Positions 37,409-47,360 of a stretch of 64,000 bases of DNA are shown in pieces. Each line of letters opens with the position of its first letter. The stretch's first letter is position 1. A model generated the notes under the pieces. It saw only the letters and a program-made list of their open reading frames with translations, was not told the DNA's origin and searched no databases. Source of the DNA: an uncultured Gammaproteobacteria bacterium (GTDB lineage: Bacteria; Pseudomonadota; Gammaproteobacteria; HyVt-429); assembly GCA_947259975.1 (NCBI GenBank), contig CAMYOD010000035.1, positions 1 through 64,000 of the forward strand, read 5' to 3'. The position numbers were made by a program, and so were the translations under genes.

Positions 37409-37530
37409 GAATCTCTGCATCCTCGCGTCGGACCATATTCGCGGCCATGGACCGATCCGGCATCCGGCGCCGGCCTATGTTAATATCCGGCACCCATGCG
37501 GCCCCGCCATATCCATATATCATATTGAAC

Positions 37531-38171
<641 letters not shown>

Positions 38172-38175
<4 letters not shown>

Positions 38176-38852
38176 AGCGTTCGCTGACACGGGCCTTTCT
38201 GTTCTTGCTGCGCCGCGATCTGATGCTCGCCTACCGGCGGCGTGCCGAGGCAGTCAATCCGCTGTTGTTTTTCGTCATCGTGGTCACCCTGTTTCCACTG
38301 GGTGTCGGCGCCAACCCCAATTTATTGCAGACCATGGCGCCGGGGGTGATCTGGGTCGCGGCCTTGCTGGCGGCGCTGTTGTCCCTGGACAGCATCTTCC
38401 GCTCCGATTTTGAGGACGGCTCCCTGGAGCAGTTCCTGTTGAGCGCCCACCCGGTGTCGGTGCTGGTGTTGTCAAAGGTCAGTGCCCATTGGCTGGTGAC
38501 CGGCGCGCCGCTGTTGCTAATGGCGCCGATCCTGGGGGTGTCTCTGGGCCTCGGCGGGAATGTGATCTGGATGTTATTTCTGACCCTGTTAATAGGTACG
38601 CCGGTGTTGAGCCTGGTAGGGGCCATTGGCGTGGGGCTGACCGTGGGTCTGCGCCGCGGTGGCATGATCCTGGCCTTGCTGGTGTTACCCCTCTACGTGC
38701 CGGTGCTGATATTCGGCAGTAATGCGGTGGAAATGGCGGCTACAGGCTTGCCCGCCACGGCCCAGCTGTCTATCCTTGGCGCGCTTCTGGCCCTGGCCGC
38801 GGCTTTGGCACCGTTGCCGACCGCGGCGGCCTTACGTTTGAGTCTGAGTTAA
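38172..38852 (+). CDS. ccmB: Heme exporter membrane protein CcmB
   Basis: A 226-residue membrane protein with six helices, matching CcmB (FRSDFEDGSLEQFLLSAHPV in the first half and RRGGMILALLVLPLYVPVLI in the second). It is the membrane partner of CcmA. ATG overlaps the ccmA stop; ccmC starts four bases after its own stop. Confidence 0.94.
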
Positions 38853-38856
38853 CGTT

Positions 38857-39588
38857 ATGTGGCAGTTTTTTCATCGTTTGAGTTCGCCACCGTATTTTTA
38901 CGGCTTCGCCGGGCGCCTGGTGCCCTGGCTGGCGGTGCCCGCGGCACTCCTGGCGCTGGCCGGGCTGTACGGCGGCCTGGTGCTGGCGCCGCCGGATTAT
39001 CAGCAGGGCGAGAGCTATCGCATCATCTTTATCCACGTGCCGAGTGCGTGGATGTCACTCTTTATATATATGGTCATGGCCACCGCGGGCGCCATCAGCC
39101 TGATCTGGCATATCAAGCTGTGGGAGGCGGTGGCGGTGAGCAGTGCGCCCATCGGCGCCGCGTTCACCTTTCTCGCACTGGTCACGGGGTCATTGTGGGG
39201 TAAGCCCATGTGGGGCACCTGGTGGGTATGGGACGCGCGGCTCACCTCGGAGCTGATCCTGCTGTTTCTTTATCTCGGTGTGATAGCCTTGTACGGTGCC
39301 GTGGAAGACAAGCGCACCGCGGCCCGGGCGGTGGCGATCCTGGCGCTGGTGGGCGTGGTGAATATCCCTATCATTCATTACTCGGTGGAATGGTGGAACA
39401 CCCTGCATCAAGGTCCCACGGTGACGAAGTTCGATGCGCCGTCGATTCATGTCAGCATGTTGATACCTTTGTTACTGATGGCCCTGGCCTGCAAATTATA
39501 TTATGTCGTCGTATTACTTGTACGTGTTCGACACGTGCTGGTGGACCGGGAGCAGAGCAGCCGCTGGGTCGCGGAGCTGGTGAAATAG
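38857..39588 (+). CDS. ccmC: Heme-handling protein CcmC
   Basis: A 243-residue six-helix membrane protein with the tryptophan-rich WWD region MWGTWWVWDARLTSELILLF and conserved His residues (IIFIHVPSAWMS; NIPIIHYSVEWWNTLHQG). CcmC loads heme onto CcmE in the periplasm. The neighbouring small ccmD starts one base after its stop. Confidence 0.95.
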   Translation: MWQFFHRLSSPPYFYGFAGRLVPWLAVPAALLALAGLYGGLVLAPPDYQQGESYRIIFIHVPSAWMSLFIYMVMATAGAISLIWHIKLWEAVAVSSAPIGAAFTFLALVTGSLWGKPMWGTWWVWDARLTSELILLFLYLGVIALYGAVEDKRTAARAVAILALVGVVNIPIIHYSVEWWNTLHQGPTVTKFDAPSIHVSMLIPLLLMALACKLYYVVVLLVRVRHVLVDREQSSRWVAELVK

Positions 39589-39589
39589 C

Positions 39590-39760
39590 ATGAGCTTGCA
39601 GGAATTTTTTCACATGGGCGGTTACGGCTTTTATGTCTGGACCTCCTACGGTATCGCGCTGGTGGTACTCGCGTTGGGTCTGATCGTACCCATGCGCCAG
39701 CACCGCAAATTGTTAAGCAGTATCGCGCGCCGTTTGCGCCGCGAGGAGAAGACCCGATGA
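39590..39760 (+). CDS. ccmD: Small heme exporter protein CcmD
   Basis: A 56-residue protein read directly from the sequence: ATG 39590, TGA 39758-39760. It starts [20 protein letters not shown] and has one membrane helix followed by a basic tail ([15 protein letters not shown]). The MGGYGFYVW motif and single helix are diagnostic of CcmD, which stabilises CcmC-CcmE and helps heme transfer. It overlaps the ccmE ATG. Confidence 0.92.
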   Translation: MSLQEFFHMGGYGFYVWTSYGIALVVLALGLIVPMRQHRKLLSSIARRLRREEKTR

Positions 39761-40212
39761 AACCCATTCGACGCCAACGTCTCATCCTTATTGTGCTCAT
39801 GGTGGCCGGTATCGGCACCGCAGTGACCTTCGCCTTGCGGGCGTTCAATGAGAACCTGATGTTTTTCTTCACTCCCACGCAGGTGGTGGCCGGCGAAGCA
39901 CCGCCGCAGAATCTGTTCCGTCTCGGTGGCATGGTGGTGGACGGCAGTGTCAAGCGGCCCGGTAATGATCTTACCGTGCAGTTCGGTCTCACGGATTCGG
40001 ATAAGGTGGTGACCGTGCAATACACGGGCATCCTGCCGGACCTGTTCCGCGAAGGGCAGGGCATCATCTCCAAGGGCCGGTTGCGGGACGACGGCGTGTT
40101 CGTCGCCGAGGAAGTGCTCGCCAAGCATGACGAGAATTACATGCCGCCGGAGGTCGCCGACGCCATGGCCAGCGCCAAGGCGGCGAAGGCCGCGCGGGAG
40201 AGCGTGCAGTAG
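39757..40212 (+). CDS. ccmE: Heme chaperone CcmE
   Basis: A 151-residue periplasmic beta-barrel (OB-fold) protein with an N-terminal anchor helix. The covalent heme-binding His lies in [13 protein letters not shown], the classical H-D-E-x-Y form, so it is not a Cys-type variant. Overlaps ccmD upstream; its stop shares one base with the GTG of ccmF. Confidence 0.95.
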   Translation: MKPIRRQRLILIVLMVAGIGTAVTFALRAFNENLMFFFTPTQVVAGEAPPQNLFRLGGMVVDGSVKRPGNDLTVQFGLTDSDKVVTVQYTGILPDLFREGQGIISKGRLRDDGVFVAEEVLAKHDENYMPPEVADAMASAKAAKAARESVQ

Positions 40213-42191
40213 TGATTCCCGAGATCGGTAATTTCGCCCTCATCCTGGCGCTGTGCATGGCGCTGGTGCAGATGACCCTGCCGGTGATCGGTGCCGCGCG
40301 CGGTCGCGCCGAGTGGGTCGCCGTGGCGAAGCCGGCGGCGCAGGCACAACTCCTGTTCATGCTGGTGGCGTTTATCTGCCTGACCTGGTCGTTCATCGTG
40401 CACGACTTCTCGGTCAAGTACGTGGCGAACAATTCGAACACCGCCTTGCCCCTGATCTACCGCTTCTCGGCCGTGTGGGGCGCCCACGAGGGCTCTCTGC
40501 TGTTGTGGGGCCTGGTGTTGGCGATCTGGACTGGCGCGATTACCTGGTTCAGCCGCGGCGTGCCCGCGGACATGGTGGCGCGAGTGCTGGGCGCCATGGG
40601 CCTGGTGAGCGTCGGCTTCCTGCTGTTCATGTTGTTGACCTCCAACCCCTTCGATCGCCAGTTTCCGATTCCGGCGGAAGGGCGCGATCTCAATCCCCTG
40701 TTGCAGGATCCGGGACTGGCGATTCATCCCCCCATGCTCTACATGGGCTACGTCGGATTTTCCGTCGCCTTTGCCTTCGCCATTGCCGCTTTGTTGAGCG
40801 GCCGACTGGATACCGCCTGGGCGCGCTGGTCGCGGCCCTGGACCAACATCGCCTGGATGTTCCTTACCATCGGCATCGCCTTGGGCAGCTGGTGGGCCTA
40901 CTACGAACTCGGTTGGGGTGGCTGGTGGTTCTGGGACCCGGTGGAAAACGCTTCGTTCATGCCCTGGCTGGTGGGCACCGCGTTGATGCATTCTCTGGCG
41001 GCGACGGAGAAGCGCGCCGCGTTTCGTTCCTGGACCTTGTTGCTGGCAATCTTCGCGTTTTCCTTGAGTCTGTTGGGCACCTTCCTGGTGCGCTCCGGGG
41101 TGCTGACCTCAGTACATGCCTTTGCCACCGATCCCACCCGTGGCGTATTCATCCTGATCTTCCTCGGCATTGTCGTCGGCGGTTCGCTGGCCCTGTATGC
41201 CTGGCGCGCGCCCGGCATTCGTAGTACCGGTACCTTCGCCTTGATTTCACGGGAAACGGGCCTGCTGTTCAACAACGTGGTGCTGGTGGTGGTGACGGTG
41301 AGCATTCTGCTCGGCACCTTGTACCCACTGGTGCTCGATGCGTTGAATCTGGGCAAGATTTCGGTGGGGCCGCCGTATTTCAATAGCGTGTTCGTGCCCC
41401 TGACCATTCCCCTGGCATTGTTCGTGGGGGTCGGTGCCATGAGCCGTTGGAAACAAGATAGCCCCGCGCGTTTGTTTGGGCATCTGCGCGTCGCCGCGGG
41501 GGCCAGCATCATTATCGGTCTCGCGCTCGCGCTGCTCACGTTGCCGCGCTTCGTGCCCATGGCGGCGGTGGGGCTGGTGTTGGCGACCTGGGTGGTTCTG
41601 TCCACAGTGCAGGGTTTCTATCAACGGGTGGCCGGCCGCGGGTGGCAGGGCCTGCGCAGCACGCCACTTGGTTTCTATGGTATGACCACGGCGCATCTGG
41701 GCATTGCGGTATTCATCGTTGGCATTACCCTGACCTCGATCTACAGCGAGGAAAAGGACGTGCGCATGGCGCCCCAGGAGACCTATACGTTGGCCGGTTA
41801 TGACTTTCGCTTCGAGGGCGTGGCAAAACACGAAGGGCCAAACTATCGTGCCGACCAGGGCCGCATTCGCATCACCCGTGACGGTGACGAGATCGCGGTG
41901 TTGACGCCGCAGAAACGCATCTACCGGGTGCAGCGAAGCCCCATGACCGAGGCCGGTATCGACGCCGGCCTCACCCGCGACCTGTTCGTCGCCCTCGGCG
42001 ATCCGCTGGACGCGCAGGGCGCCTGGAGTGTGCGCCTGTACGTGAAGCCTTTCCTGCGCTGGATCTGGTTGGGCTCCATTTTCATGGCCGTGGGCGGTCT
42101 GTTGGCCGCCAGTGATCGGCGTTATCGCCTCGCTTCACGCCGTGCGCAAGAGCCCGCACCCGCCGGCACCGCGCCCACCGGGGCGGCATAA
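40212..42191 (+). CDS. ccmF: Cytochrome c heme lyase subunit CcmF
   Basis: A 659-residue multi-helix membrane protein, GTG start. It has the WWD signature YYELGWGGWWFWDPVENASF and conserved His residues (WGAHEGSLLLWG; LAIHPPMLYMGYVG). CcmF, with CcmH/CcmI, attaches heme to CxxCH motifs in the periplasm. Length is normal. The next gene begins just after its stop. Confidence 0.95.
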   Translation: MIPEIGNFALILALCMALVQMTLPVIGAARGRAEWVAVAKPAAQAQLLFMLVAFICLTWSFIVHDFSVKYVANNSNTALPLIYRFSAVWGAHEGSLLLWGLVLAIWTGAITWFSRGVPADMVARVLGAMGLVSVGFLLFMLLTSNPFDRQFPIPAEGRDLNPLLQDPGLAIHPPMLYMGYVGFSVAFAFAIAALLSGRLDTAWARWSRPWTNIAWMFLTIGIALGSWWAYYELGWGGWWFWDPVENASFMPWLVGTALMHSLAATEKRAAFRSWTLLLAIFAFSLSLLGTFLVRSGVLTSVHAFATDPTRGVFILIFLGIVVGGSLALYAWRAPGIRSTGTFALISRETGLLFNNVVLVVVTVSILLGTLYPLVLDALNLGKISVGPPYFNSVFVPLTIPLALFVGVGAMSRWKQDSPARLFGHLRVAAGASIIIGLALALLTLPRFVPMAAVGLVLATWVVLSTVQGFYQRVAGRGWQGLRSTPLGFYGMTTAHLGIAVFIVGITLTSIYSEEKDVRMAPQETYTLAGYDFRFEGVAKHEGPNYRADQGRIRITRDGDEIAVLTPQKRIYRVQRSPMTEAGIDAGLTRDLFVALGDPLDAQGAWSVRLYVKPFLRWIWLGSIFMAVGGLLAASDRRYRLASRRAQEPAPAGTAPTGAA

Positions 42192-42192
42192 C

Positions 42193-42726
42193 ATGAACCG
42201 GTTCCTGATTCCCCTGGGCATCTTCATCGCCCTGGTGGTCTTTCTCGCCATCGGGTTGACTCGCGATCCCAAGATCGTGCCCTCGCCATTGGTGGACAAG
42301 CCGGTGCCGGCCTTCACCTTGCCTCAATTGCATGTGCCGGAGAAGAACTTCGGTCCCGCGGACATGCAAGGCAAGGTCTGGCTGCTCAACGTGTGGGCCT
42401 CCTGGTGCGTGTCCTGTCGCGCGGAGCATGAGGTGGTCACGGCCCTGGTGAACGACCATGGCGCGGAGATTGTCGGGCTCAATTACAAGGACCACCGCGC
42501 GGATGCCATGGAGTGGCTCAAGCATTTCGGCGATCCCTATGCGCTCAGCGTCTCCGATCTGGACGGCCGGGTCGGTATCGACTGGGGCGTTTACGGCGTG
42601 CCGGAGACTTTTGTCATCGATCAGGCCGGCATCATTCGTTACAAACACATTGGACCCATGACCGCGGAATCCATCACCGAGAAGGTATTACCGTTACTCA
42701 ACGAATTGAAGGCTGCAGACGCATGA
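42193..42726 (+). CDS. ccmG: Thiol:disulfide interchange protein CcmG/DsbE
   Basis: A 177-residue protein from ATG 42193; one N-terminal membrane helix and a periplasmic thioredoxin domain with active site WASWCVSCRAEH and the cis-Pro GVPETFVID. It reduces the apocytochrome or CcmH Cys pair before heme attachment. Its stop overlaps the ccmH ATG. Confidence 0.93.
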   Translation: MNRFLIPLGIFIALVVFLAIGLTRDPKIVPSPLVDKPVPAFTLPQLHVPEKNFGPADMQGKVWLLNVWASWCVSCRAEHEVVTALVNDHGAEIVGLNYKDHRADAMEWLKHFGDPYALSVSDLDGRVGIDWGVYGVPETFVIDQAGIIRYKHIGPMTAESITEKVLPLLNELKAADA

Positions 42727-43193
42727 AGCGGGTCTTGCTTGCTCTGTTCGTGATGTTTGCGGCGACGGCCCACGCCGGCACGGTCGAGGTGTACAAATTT
42801 GAAACGCCGGCGCAGGAGGCCCGGTATAAAGCGATGATCGCGGAACTGCGCTGCCTGGTGTGCCAAAACCAGAATCTGGCGGACTCCAACGCGGAGCTCG
42901 CCCAGGACTTGCGGCAACAGACCTACGAAATGATCAAGCGCGGCGCGACCGACCAGGAGATCGCCGATTTCATGGTGACCCGTTACGGGGACTTCGTGTT
43001 GTACCGGCCACCGTTCAAGGCCACCACCGCCTTCCTATGGGCCGGCCCGTTCATCATCCTCATCGCCGGTCTCGTGGTGTTGCTCAATATGGTCCGGCGT
43101 CGCGGCCGGCAGGTGGTCGCGCCCCTGTCCGACGAGGCGCATACCCGCGCCCGTAATTTGCTGGAAGACCCCCCGGAGCAAAATAACCAATGA
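42723..43193 (+). CDS. ccmH: Cytochrome c maturation protein CcmH
   Basis: A 156-residue protein with signal sequence (ending near ATAHAG), the redox motif LRCLVCQNQNLADSNAELAQ (the LRCxxCQ hallmark), and a C-terminal membrane helix. It is the short CcmH form, with the TPR part encoded separately as ccmI. It overlaps ccmG upstream and ccmI downstream. Confidence 0.94.
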   Translation: MKRVLLALFVMFAATAHAGTVEVYKFETPAQEARYKAMIAELRCLVCQNQNLADSNAELAQDLRQQTYEMIKRGATDQEIADFMVTRYGDFVLYRPPFKATTAFLWAGPFIILIAGLVVLLNMVRRRGRQVVAPLSDEAHTRARNLLEDPPEQNNQ

Positions 43194-44452
43194 TCGCTTT
43201 CGGGTTGATCGTCGCGGCCATGATCGCGGGGGCGTTGTTGTTTGTGCTGCCGCCGCTGTGGCGTCGGCAAGCGGCCGCAGGACCCGACCGCGACCGACAG
43301 AACATCGATATCGCGCGTGCGCGACTGGCGGAACTGGAGAGGGAGCACGCTCGCGGGGATATCAGCGCGGAGGAGCTGGCGGCGGAACGGGAGGAGTTGG
43401 AACAAACCCTGTTATCCGATCTGGAAGCGACCGGGACAGCGACACCGGCGGCAGGTGAACCCGAAAAAGGCAGTCGCTGGGCGGCGGTCGCCACCGCTGT
43501 CGCGACACCGGTTGTTGCGGTAGCGCTCTATCTGGTGATCGGCGCCCCCCAGGCCATCAATCCGGACGCCGCCCAGCCTGCCGCCGCGGCGACGGAATCA
43601 CCCCATGGAGCCATGGGCACCCTCGACGAGATGATTGCCGGTCTCGAGCAAAAGCTGGAACAGCAGCCCGACGACCTCAACGGCTGGTTTACGCTGGCAC
43701 GAGCCTACATGGCCACGGGCCGCTATGCGGATGCGGTCAGCACCCTGGAGCAGGTGCACGCCAAGGCCGGCGACCATCCCGCGGTGTTGCTGAGTTATGC
43801 CGATGCCCTGGCCATGTCGAAAGGTGGGCGCTTGAGCGGCAAGCCGGCAGAGCTGATTCAAAAGGCATTGGCGCTCGAGCCGGAAAACGTCACCGGGATC
43901 TGGCTCGCGGGTATGGCAGCGGACGAGGCGGGGGAATATGAGACCGCCATCGGCTACTGGCAACGGTTGTTGCCCAAGCTGACGGACGATCCCAAGTCCG
44001 CCGGTGAAGTGCGTTCGCTGATTGCGCGCGCGGAGGAGAAACTCGGACAGCCCGTGGCGGAAGCAGCTTCAGCCGCCGCGAAGCCGGAAACCCCGGCTGC
44101 CGGTAATGCAACGATTACGGTAAAGGTATCACTGGATCCTGCCCTGGAAAATGCGGTGACACCCACGGATACGGTGTTCGTATTTGCCCAGGCGGTGCAA
44201 GGGCCGCCCATGCCGTTGGCGGTGGCACGCCACCAGGTGAAAGATCTTCCACTGGAAGTGACGCTGGACGATTCCATGGCCATGATGCCGGCGATGAAGC
44301 TGTCGAGTTTTCCCAAGGTCCGGGTCGGCGCGCGGGTGTCGAAGTCCGGTAACGCGATTCCGCAGACCGGCGATCTGAGTGGCGAGGTCGCCCCGGTGAC
44401 CGTGGCGGCGGGATCCGCGGTCGATGTGGTGATCCAGAAGCGGATACCCTAA
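43190..44452 (+). CDS. ccmI: Cytochrome c maturation protein CcmI
   Basis: A 420-residue protein. Two membrane helices (about 1-22 and 96-115) flank a Leu-rich segment rich in Glu and Arg. TPR repeats follow (LNGWFTLARAYMATGRYADA; AVLLSYADALAMSKGG), then a C-terminal beta domain with DSMAMMPAMKLSSFPKVRVG. CcmI presents apocytochrome to CcmF/CcmH. It is the last gene of the operon; a heptamer repeat follows. Confidence 0.92.
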   Translation: MIAFGLIVAAMIAGALLFVLPPLWRRQAAAGPDRDRQNIDIARARLAELEREHARGDISAEELAAEREELEQTLLSDLEATGTATPAAGEPEKGSRWAAVATAVATPVVAVALYLVIGAPQAINPDAAQPAAAATESPHGAMGTLDEMIAGLEQKLEQQPDDLNGWFTLARAYMATGRYADAVSTLEQVHAKAGDHPAVLLSYADALAMSKGGRLSGKPAELIQKALALEPENVTGIWLAGMAADEAGEYETAIGYWQRLLPKLTDDPKSAGEVRSLIARAEEKLGQPVAEAASAAAKPETPAAGNATITVKVSLDPALENAVTPTDTVFVFAQAVQGPPMPLAVARHQVKDLPLEVTLDDSMAMMPAMKLSSFPKVRVGARVSKSGNAIPQTGDLSGEVAPVTVAAGSAVDVVIQKRIP

Positions 44453-44461
44453 AAGAAAGTC

Positions 44462-44518
44462 ACGAGGGACGAGGTATCAGGCAACTCGGTCTTCCTCGCC
44501 ACTCGGAACTCGTCCCTA
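44462..44518. repeat. Heptamer-array inverted repeat H5
   Basis: Left CACGAGG-GACGAGG-TATCAGG, right TTCCTCG-CCACTCG-GAACTCG heptamers, starting about 10 bp after the ccmI stop. Confidence 0.7.
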
Positions 44519-44576
44519 TTCCGCGGACAGCTTATTTAATTTTTTTCGTGTGTATCGAACTATCCGGTGCGTGTCG

Positions 44577-44652
44577 GAATTAAATGTACTGTCCCCGGAT
44601 TTCTGTCCCCGGATTTCCGGACGGATTTGGGTCTGTCCCCGGATTTCGGTTT
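44577..44652. repeat. TGTCCCCGGATTT tandem repeat block
   Basis: Three close copies of CTGTCCCCGGATTT with linker variations, preceded by GAATTAAATGTA. The word resembles the AATAAATCTGTCCCC edge at 3698-3716, so this may be a further REP-type fragment cluster. Confidence 0.65.
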
Positions 44653-44825
44653 TACTGGCATTGCATCAAGCGAGGGCATGACTACGGTCCGCGCTACTGG
44701 ACGTCGCCGTTCGTTGCCACGAAATTCTTTTTTTTTCAATAGTTACGTTGAAATTCGTTTCCGTTGCCTAATGCAACGGACCCCTCCGCATGCCGCCAAC
44801 CACCTCGCAATAAAGGGATTTTGAC

Positions 44826-44866
44826 TTGATCTAGATCAAGAACTTTCCGCGCAGCTATAGTAACCT
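44826..44866 (+). promoter_or_regulatory. Perfect FNR-type site upstream of the multiheme cytochrome
   Basis: TTGAT-CTAG-ATCAA at 44826-44839 is a perfect FNR/Anr palindrome. A TAACCT hexamer at 44861-44866 gives class II spacing; TATAGT at 44856 is an alternative with a closer start. The gene starts at 44967 with an excellent GGAGGAG ribosome binding site. Confidence 0.78.
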
Positions 44867-44966
44867 TCGTCACGTTACTGAGTCTACGCAGTAACTCAGT
44901 CGGCCAACTGAACAATAATGTCGCCGGTCATCGCATGCCGATGATTCCTGCGATGGAGGAGAAAGA

Positions 44967-47342
44967 ATGAAACGTCTCGGTCTGCTCGTGCTCGTCCTGT
45001 TTTTCTCCACCCCCGCCTTCGCCAAAACCTACGATACCGTCTCCGCCAAGCTCGCCGAGGAGAAAGGCTGTCTGGCGTGTCACGAAGGGCTCAAGGAAAT
45101 ACGCGACCCAAAGAGTGGCATGATGGCGCAGATCAAGGCCATGAGTTCCGCGCACGGGGATCCCAACGGCTGTGTCCTGTGTCACGGCGGCAACCCCAAA
45201 GCGACGACCAAAGCAGACGCGCACACCGGCAGCCCCGAGAGCCTCAAGCAGGCGCAGGGCCCGCAGATGTTCTATCGCGATCCCGGCAGCTTGTGGGTGA
45301 ATAAGTTCACCTGCAGCCAGTCGGCCTGTCACAAGGGCTACGACGAGCGATTGGAAAAATCCCTGATGAACACCGAGGCCGGCAAGATTCAGGGCAACCT
45401 GCACACCTGGGGCATCCCCGAGGTGCAGGACTATAATGTGCCCTGGGGCAACTACGACGTGAAGGACACCGACGGCGCGGTGCCCAACATCGGCACCCAG
45501 GAGTACAAGGATTACATGGCGGCCATGGTCAAGGCCCATCCGAAACAGTTCCCCACCGAGTTGAAGATGGTGCCGCAGCCGTCGGTGGAAGAGATTGAAA
45601 AGGATCCGAAGCTGGCCGGCTTCACCTATCAGCGGCAACAGTGTCAGCGCTGCCACGTCGGCGTGCGCGGGCGCGAGAAACGCGGCGACTACCGGGGCAT
45701 GGGTTGCTCGGCCTGTCACGTGCTCTACAGCAACGAAGGCTACTACGAAGGCAACGACCCGACCATCGATAAGGAGCAGCAGGGTCATATGCTGTCGCAC
45801 CGCATCCACGGCACCCGTGAGGCGGGTAACGGCATCCCGGTGGAGACCTGTAACTCCTGCCACAACCGCGGCAAGCGAATCGGCGTGACCTATCAGGGTC
45901 TGATGGAGTTTCCCTACGGCAGTCCGTTCGCCGAGGGCGGCAAGAAGCAGCCCAAGCTGCACACCAAAAAGTATCTGTTTATATCCGACGATCTGCATCA
46001 CCAGATCAAGAGCCGCAAGGAAAATCCCACCGGTGGCATCTTGTGTCAGGACTGCCATACCACGGTGGATATGCACGGCGACGGCAACATCTTCGGCACC
46101 ACCCTGGCCCAGGTGGAGATCGAGTGCGAGGACTGCCACGGCACGCCGCGCAAGTTCCCCTGGGAACTGACGCTGGGTTACGGCGAGGAGTTCGGCAGGA
46201 CGCTCGACGGCAAGGCCCGCGGGCTGGCGGATGCCCCCCTGGCGGAGACCGCCGGATTTGCGACCCGTTATGACAAGAAGGAAGGCTATCTGAAGACCGC
46301 GCGGGGTAACCCGTTCGGCAACGTGGTCAAGGACGGCAAGAAGGTCATCATGCATTCCGCCACCGGCAACGACTTCGAGGTACCGTTGCTGAAGCAGTTG
46401 GCGCTGGACGATGCCTGGAAGAGCCCGAATGCCATGGTCGCCATGGATCGGGTGGAGAAGCATGCCACCAGCCTGGAATGCTATGCCTGCCACGCGTCCT
46501 GGGTACCGCAGTGCTACGGCTGCCACGTGCAGATGAACTACAGCATTAAGGACGGCAAGCCCTACCAGGATACCGACTGGGTCGCCTCCGGTAACAAACG
46601 CACGCCGGACGGCCAGACCGCGGAATCCACCCTCGGCGTGAAAGGCGTGCAGAGCCCGGGCAAGGCCTTCGAGACCCGCTCCTACCTGCGTTGGGAGGAT
46701 CCGGTGCTTGGAATCAACGGCGAGGGTCGCGTTACTCCGTTGATGCCCGGCTGTCAGGTGGTCTACACGGTCATCGATCGGCAGGGCAAGACCATTGCCT
46801 TGAACCAGACCGCGCGCTCCAAGGACGAGGCCAAGATGCTCGGCCAGACACGTTTGCCGCTCGGTATCGACATGGCGCCGGTCCAGCCGCACTCGGCCCA
46901 GCGCAAAGCACGCACCTGCGAGAGCTGCCACAACAACCCGAAAGCCATGGGTTACGGCATCGCGGGCGGTGTGTTCCAGACCCGTTATACCGAGAACATC
47001 ATCGAGGATCTGATCGATCAGAAGACCGGCAAGCCGATTCCGAAGCGGTATCAGATCCAGATTCCGAAGATCGACGGTATGGACTTCGACTGGTCGACCA
47101 TCGTCAACGATAAAGGTGAGCAGGTGCAGACTGTGGGCACCCACTGGCCGCTGTCACGGTCCCTGACCAAAGAGATGCGCGACGGTATGCAACGCACCGG
47201 CCTGTGCATGGGCTGCCACCGCGAGATGACCAACGATCAGCTGTGGCAGAAGGTGTCCGAGCCGGGTACGCTCACCGACGAGCAGCACATCGAGCTCATG
47301 AACAAGATGCTGCAGTCCTTTGCCGCCAGCAAGGGCAAATAA
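44967..47342 (+). CDS. Secreted 12-heme c-type cytochrome
   Basis: A 791-residue periplasmic protein with a signal peptide (ending near AFAKTY). I count eleven CxxCH heme motifs (CLACH, CVLCH, CQRCH, CSACH, CNSCH, CQDCH, CEDCH, CYACH, CYGCH, CESCH, CMGCH) and one CX4CH (CSQSACH), third in order. A long heme-poor stretch (about residues 410-495) and another (530-640) could hold a catalytic or partner-binding domain. The family is not recognised by name. Expression is probably FNR-controlled and needs the adjacent ccm operon. The downstream porin suggests electron transfer to or from an extracellular or periplasmic acceptor; that is inference. Confidence 0.88.
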   Translation: MKRLGLLVLVLFFSTPAFAKTYDTVSAKLAEEKGCLACHEGLKEIRDPKSGMMAQIKAMSSAHGDPNGCVLCHGGNPKATTKADAHTGSPESLKQAQGPQMFYRDPGSLWVNKFTCSQSACHKGYDERLEKSLMNTEAGKIQGNLHTWGIPEVQDYNVPWGNYDVKDTDGAVPNIGTQEYKDYMAAMVKAHPKQFPTELKMVPQPSVEEIEKDPKLAGFTYQRQQCQRCHVGVRGREKRGDYRGMGCSACHVLYSNEGYYEGNDPTIDKEQQGHMLSHRIHGTREAGNGIPVETCNSCHNRGKRIGVTYQGLMEFPYGSPFAEGGKKQPKLHTKKYLFISDDLHHQIKSRKENPTGGILCQDCHTTVDMHGDGNIFGTTLAQVEIECEDCHGTPRKFPWELTLGYGEEFGRTLDGKARGLADAPLAETAGFATRYDKKEGYLKTARGNPFGNVVKDGKKVIMHSATGNDFEVPLLKQLALDDAWKSPNAMVAMDRVEKHATSLECYACHASWVPQCYGCHVQMNYSIKDGKPYQDTDWVASGNKRTPDGQTAESTLGVKGVQSPGKAFETRSYLRWEDPVLGINGEGRVTPLMPGCQVVYTVIDRQGKTIALNQTARSKDEAKMLGQTRLPLGIDMAPVQPHSAQRKARTCESCHNNPKAMGYGIAGGVFQTRYTENIIEDLIDQKTGKPIPKRYQIQIPKIDGMDFDWSTIVNDKGEQVQTVGTHWPLSRSLTKEMRDGMQRTGLCMGCHREMTNDQLWQKVSEPGTLTDEQHIELMNKMLQSFAASKGK

Positions 47343-47360
47343 GGGCTCGCATCGCGTCTG

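Noticed and set aside
44928-47144. 738-codon minus-strand frame opposite the cytochrome
   Set aside because: The plus strand has twelve heme motifs and a signal peptide; the minus frame is its shadow.
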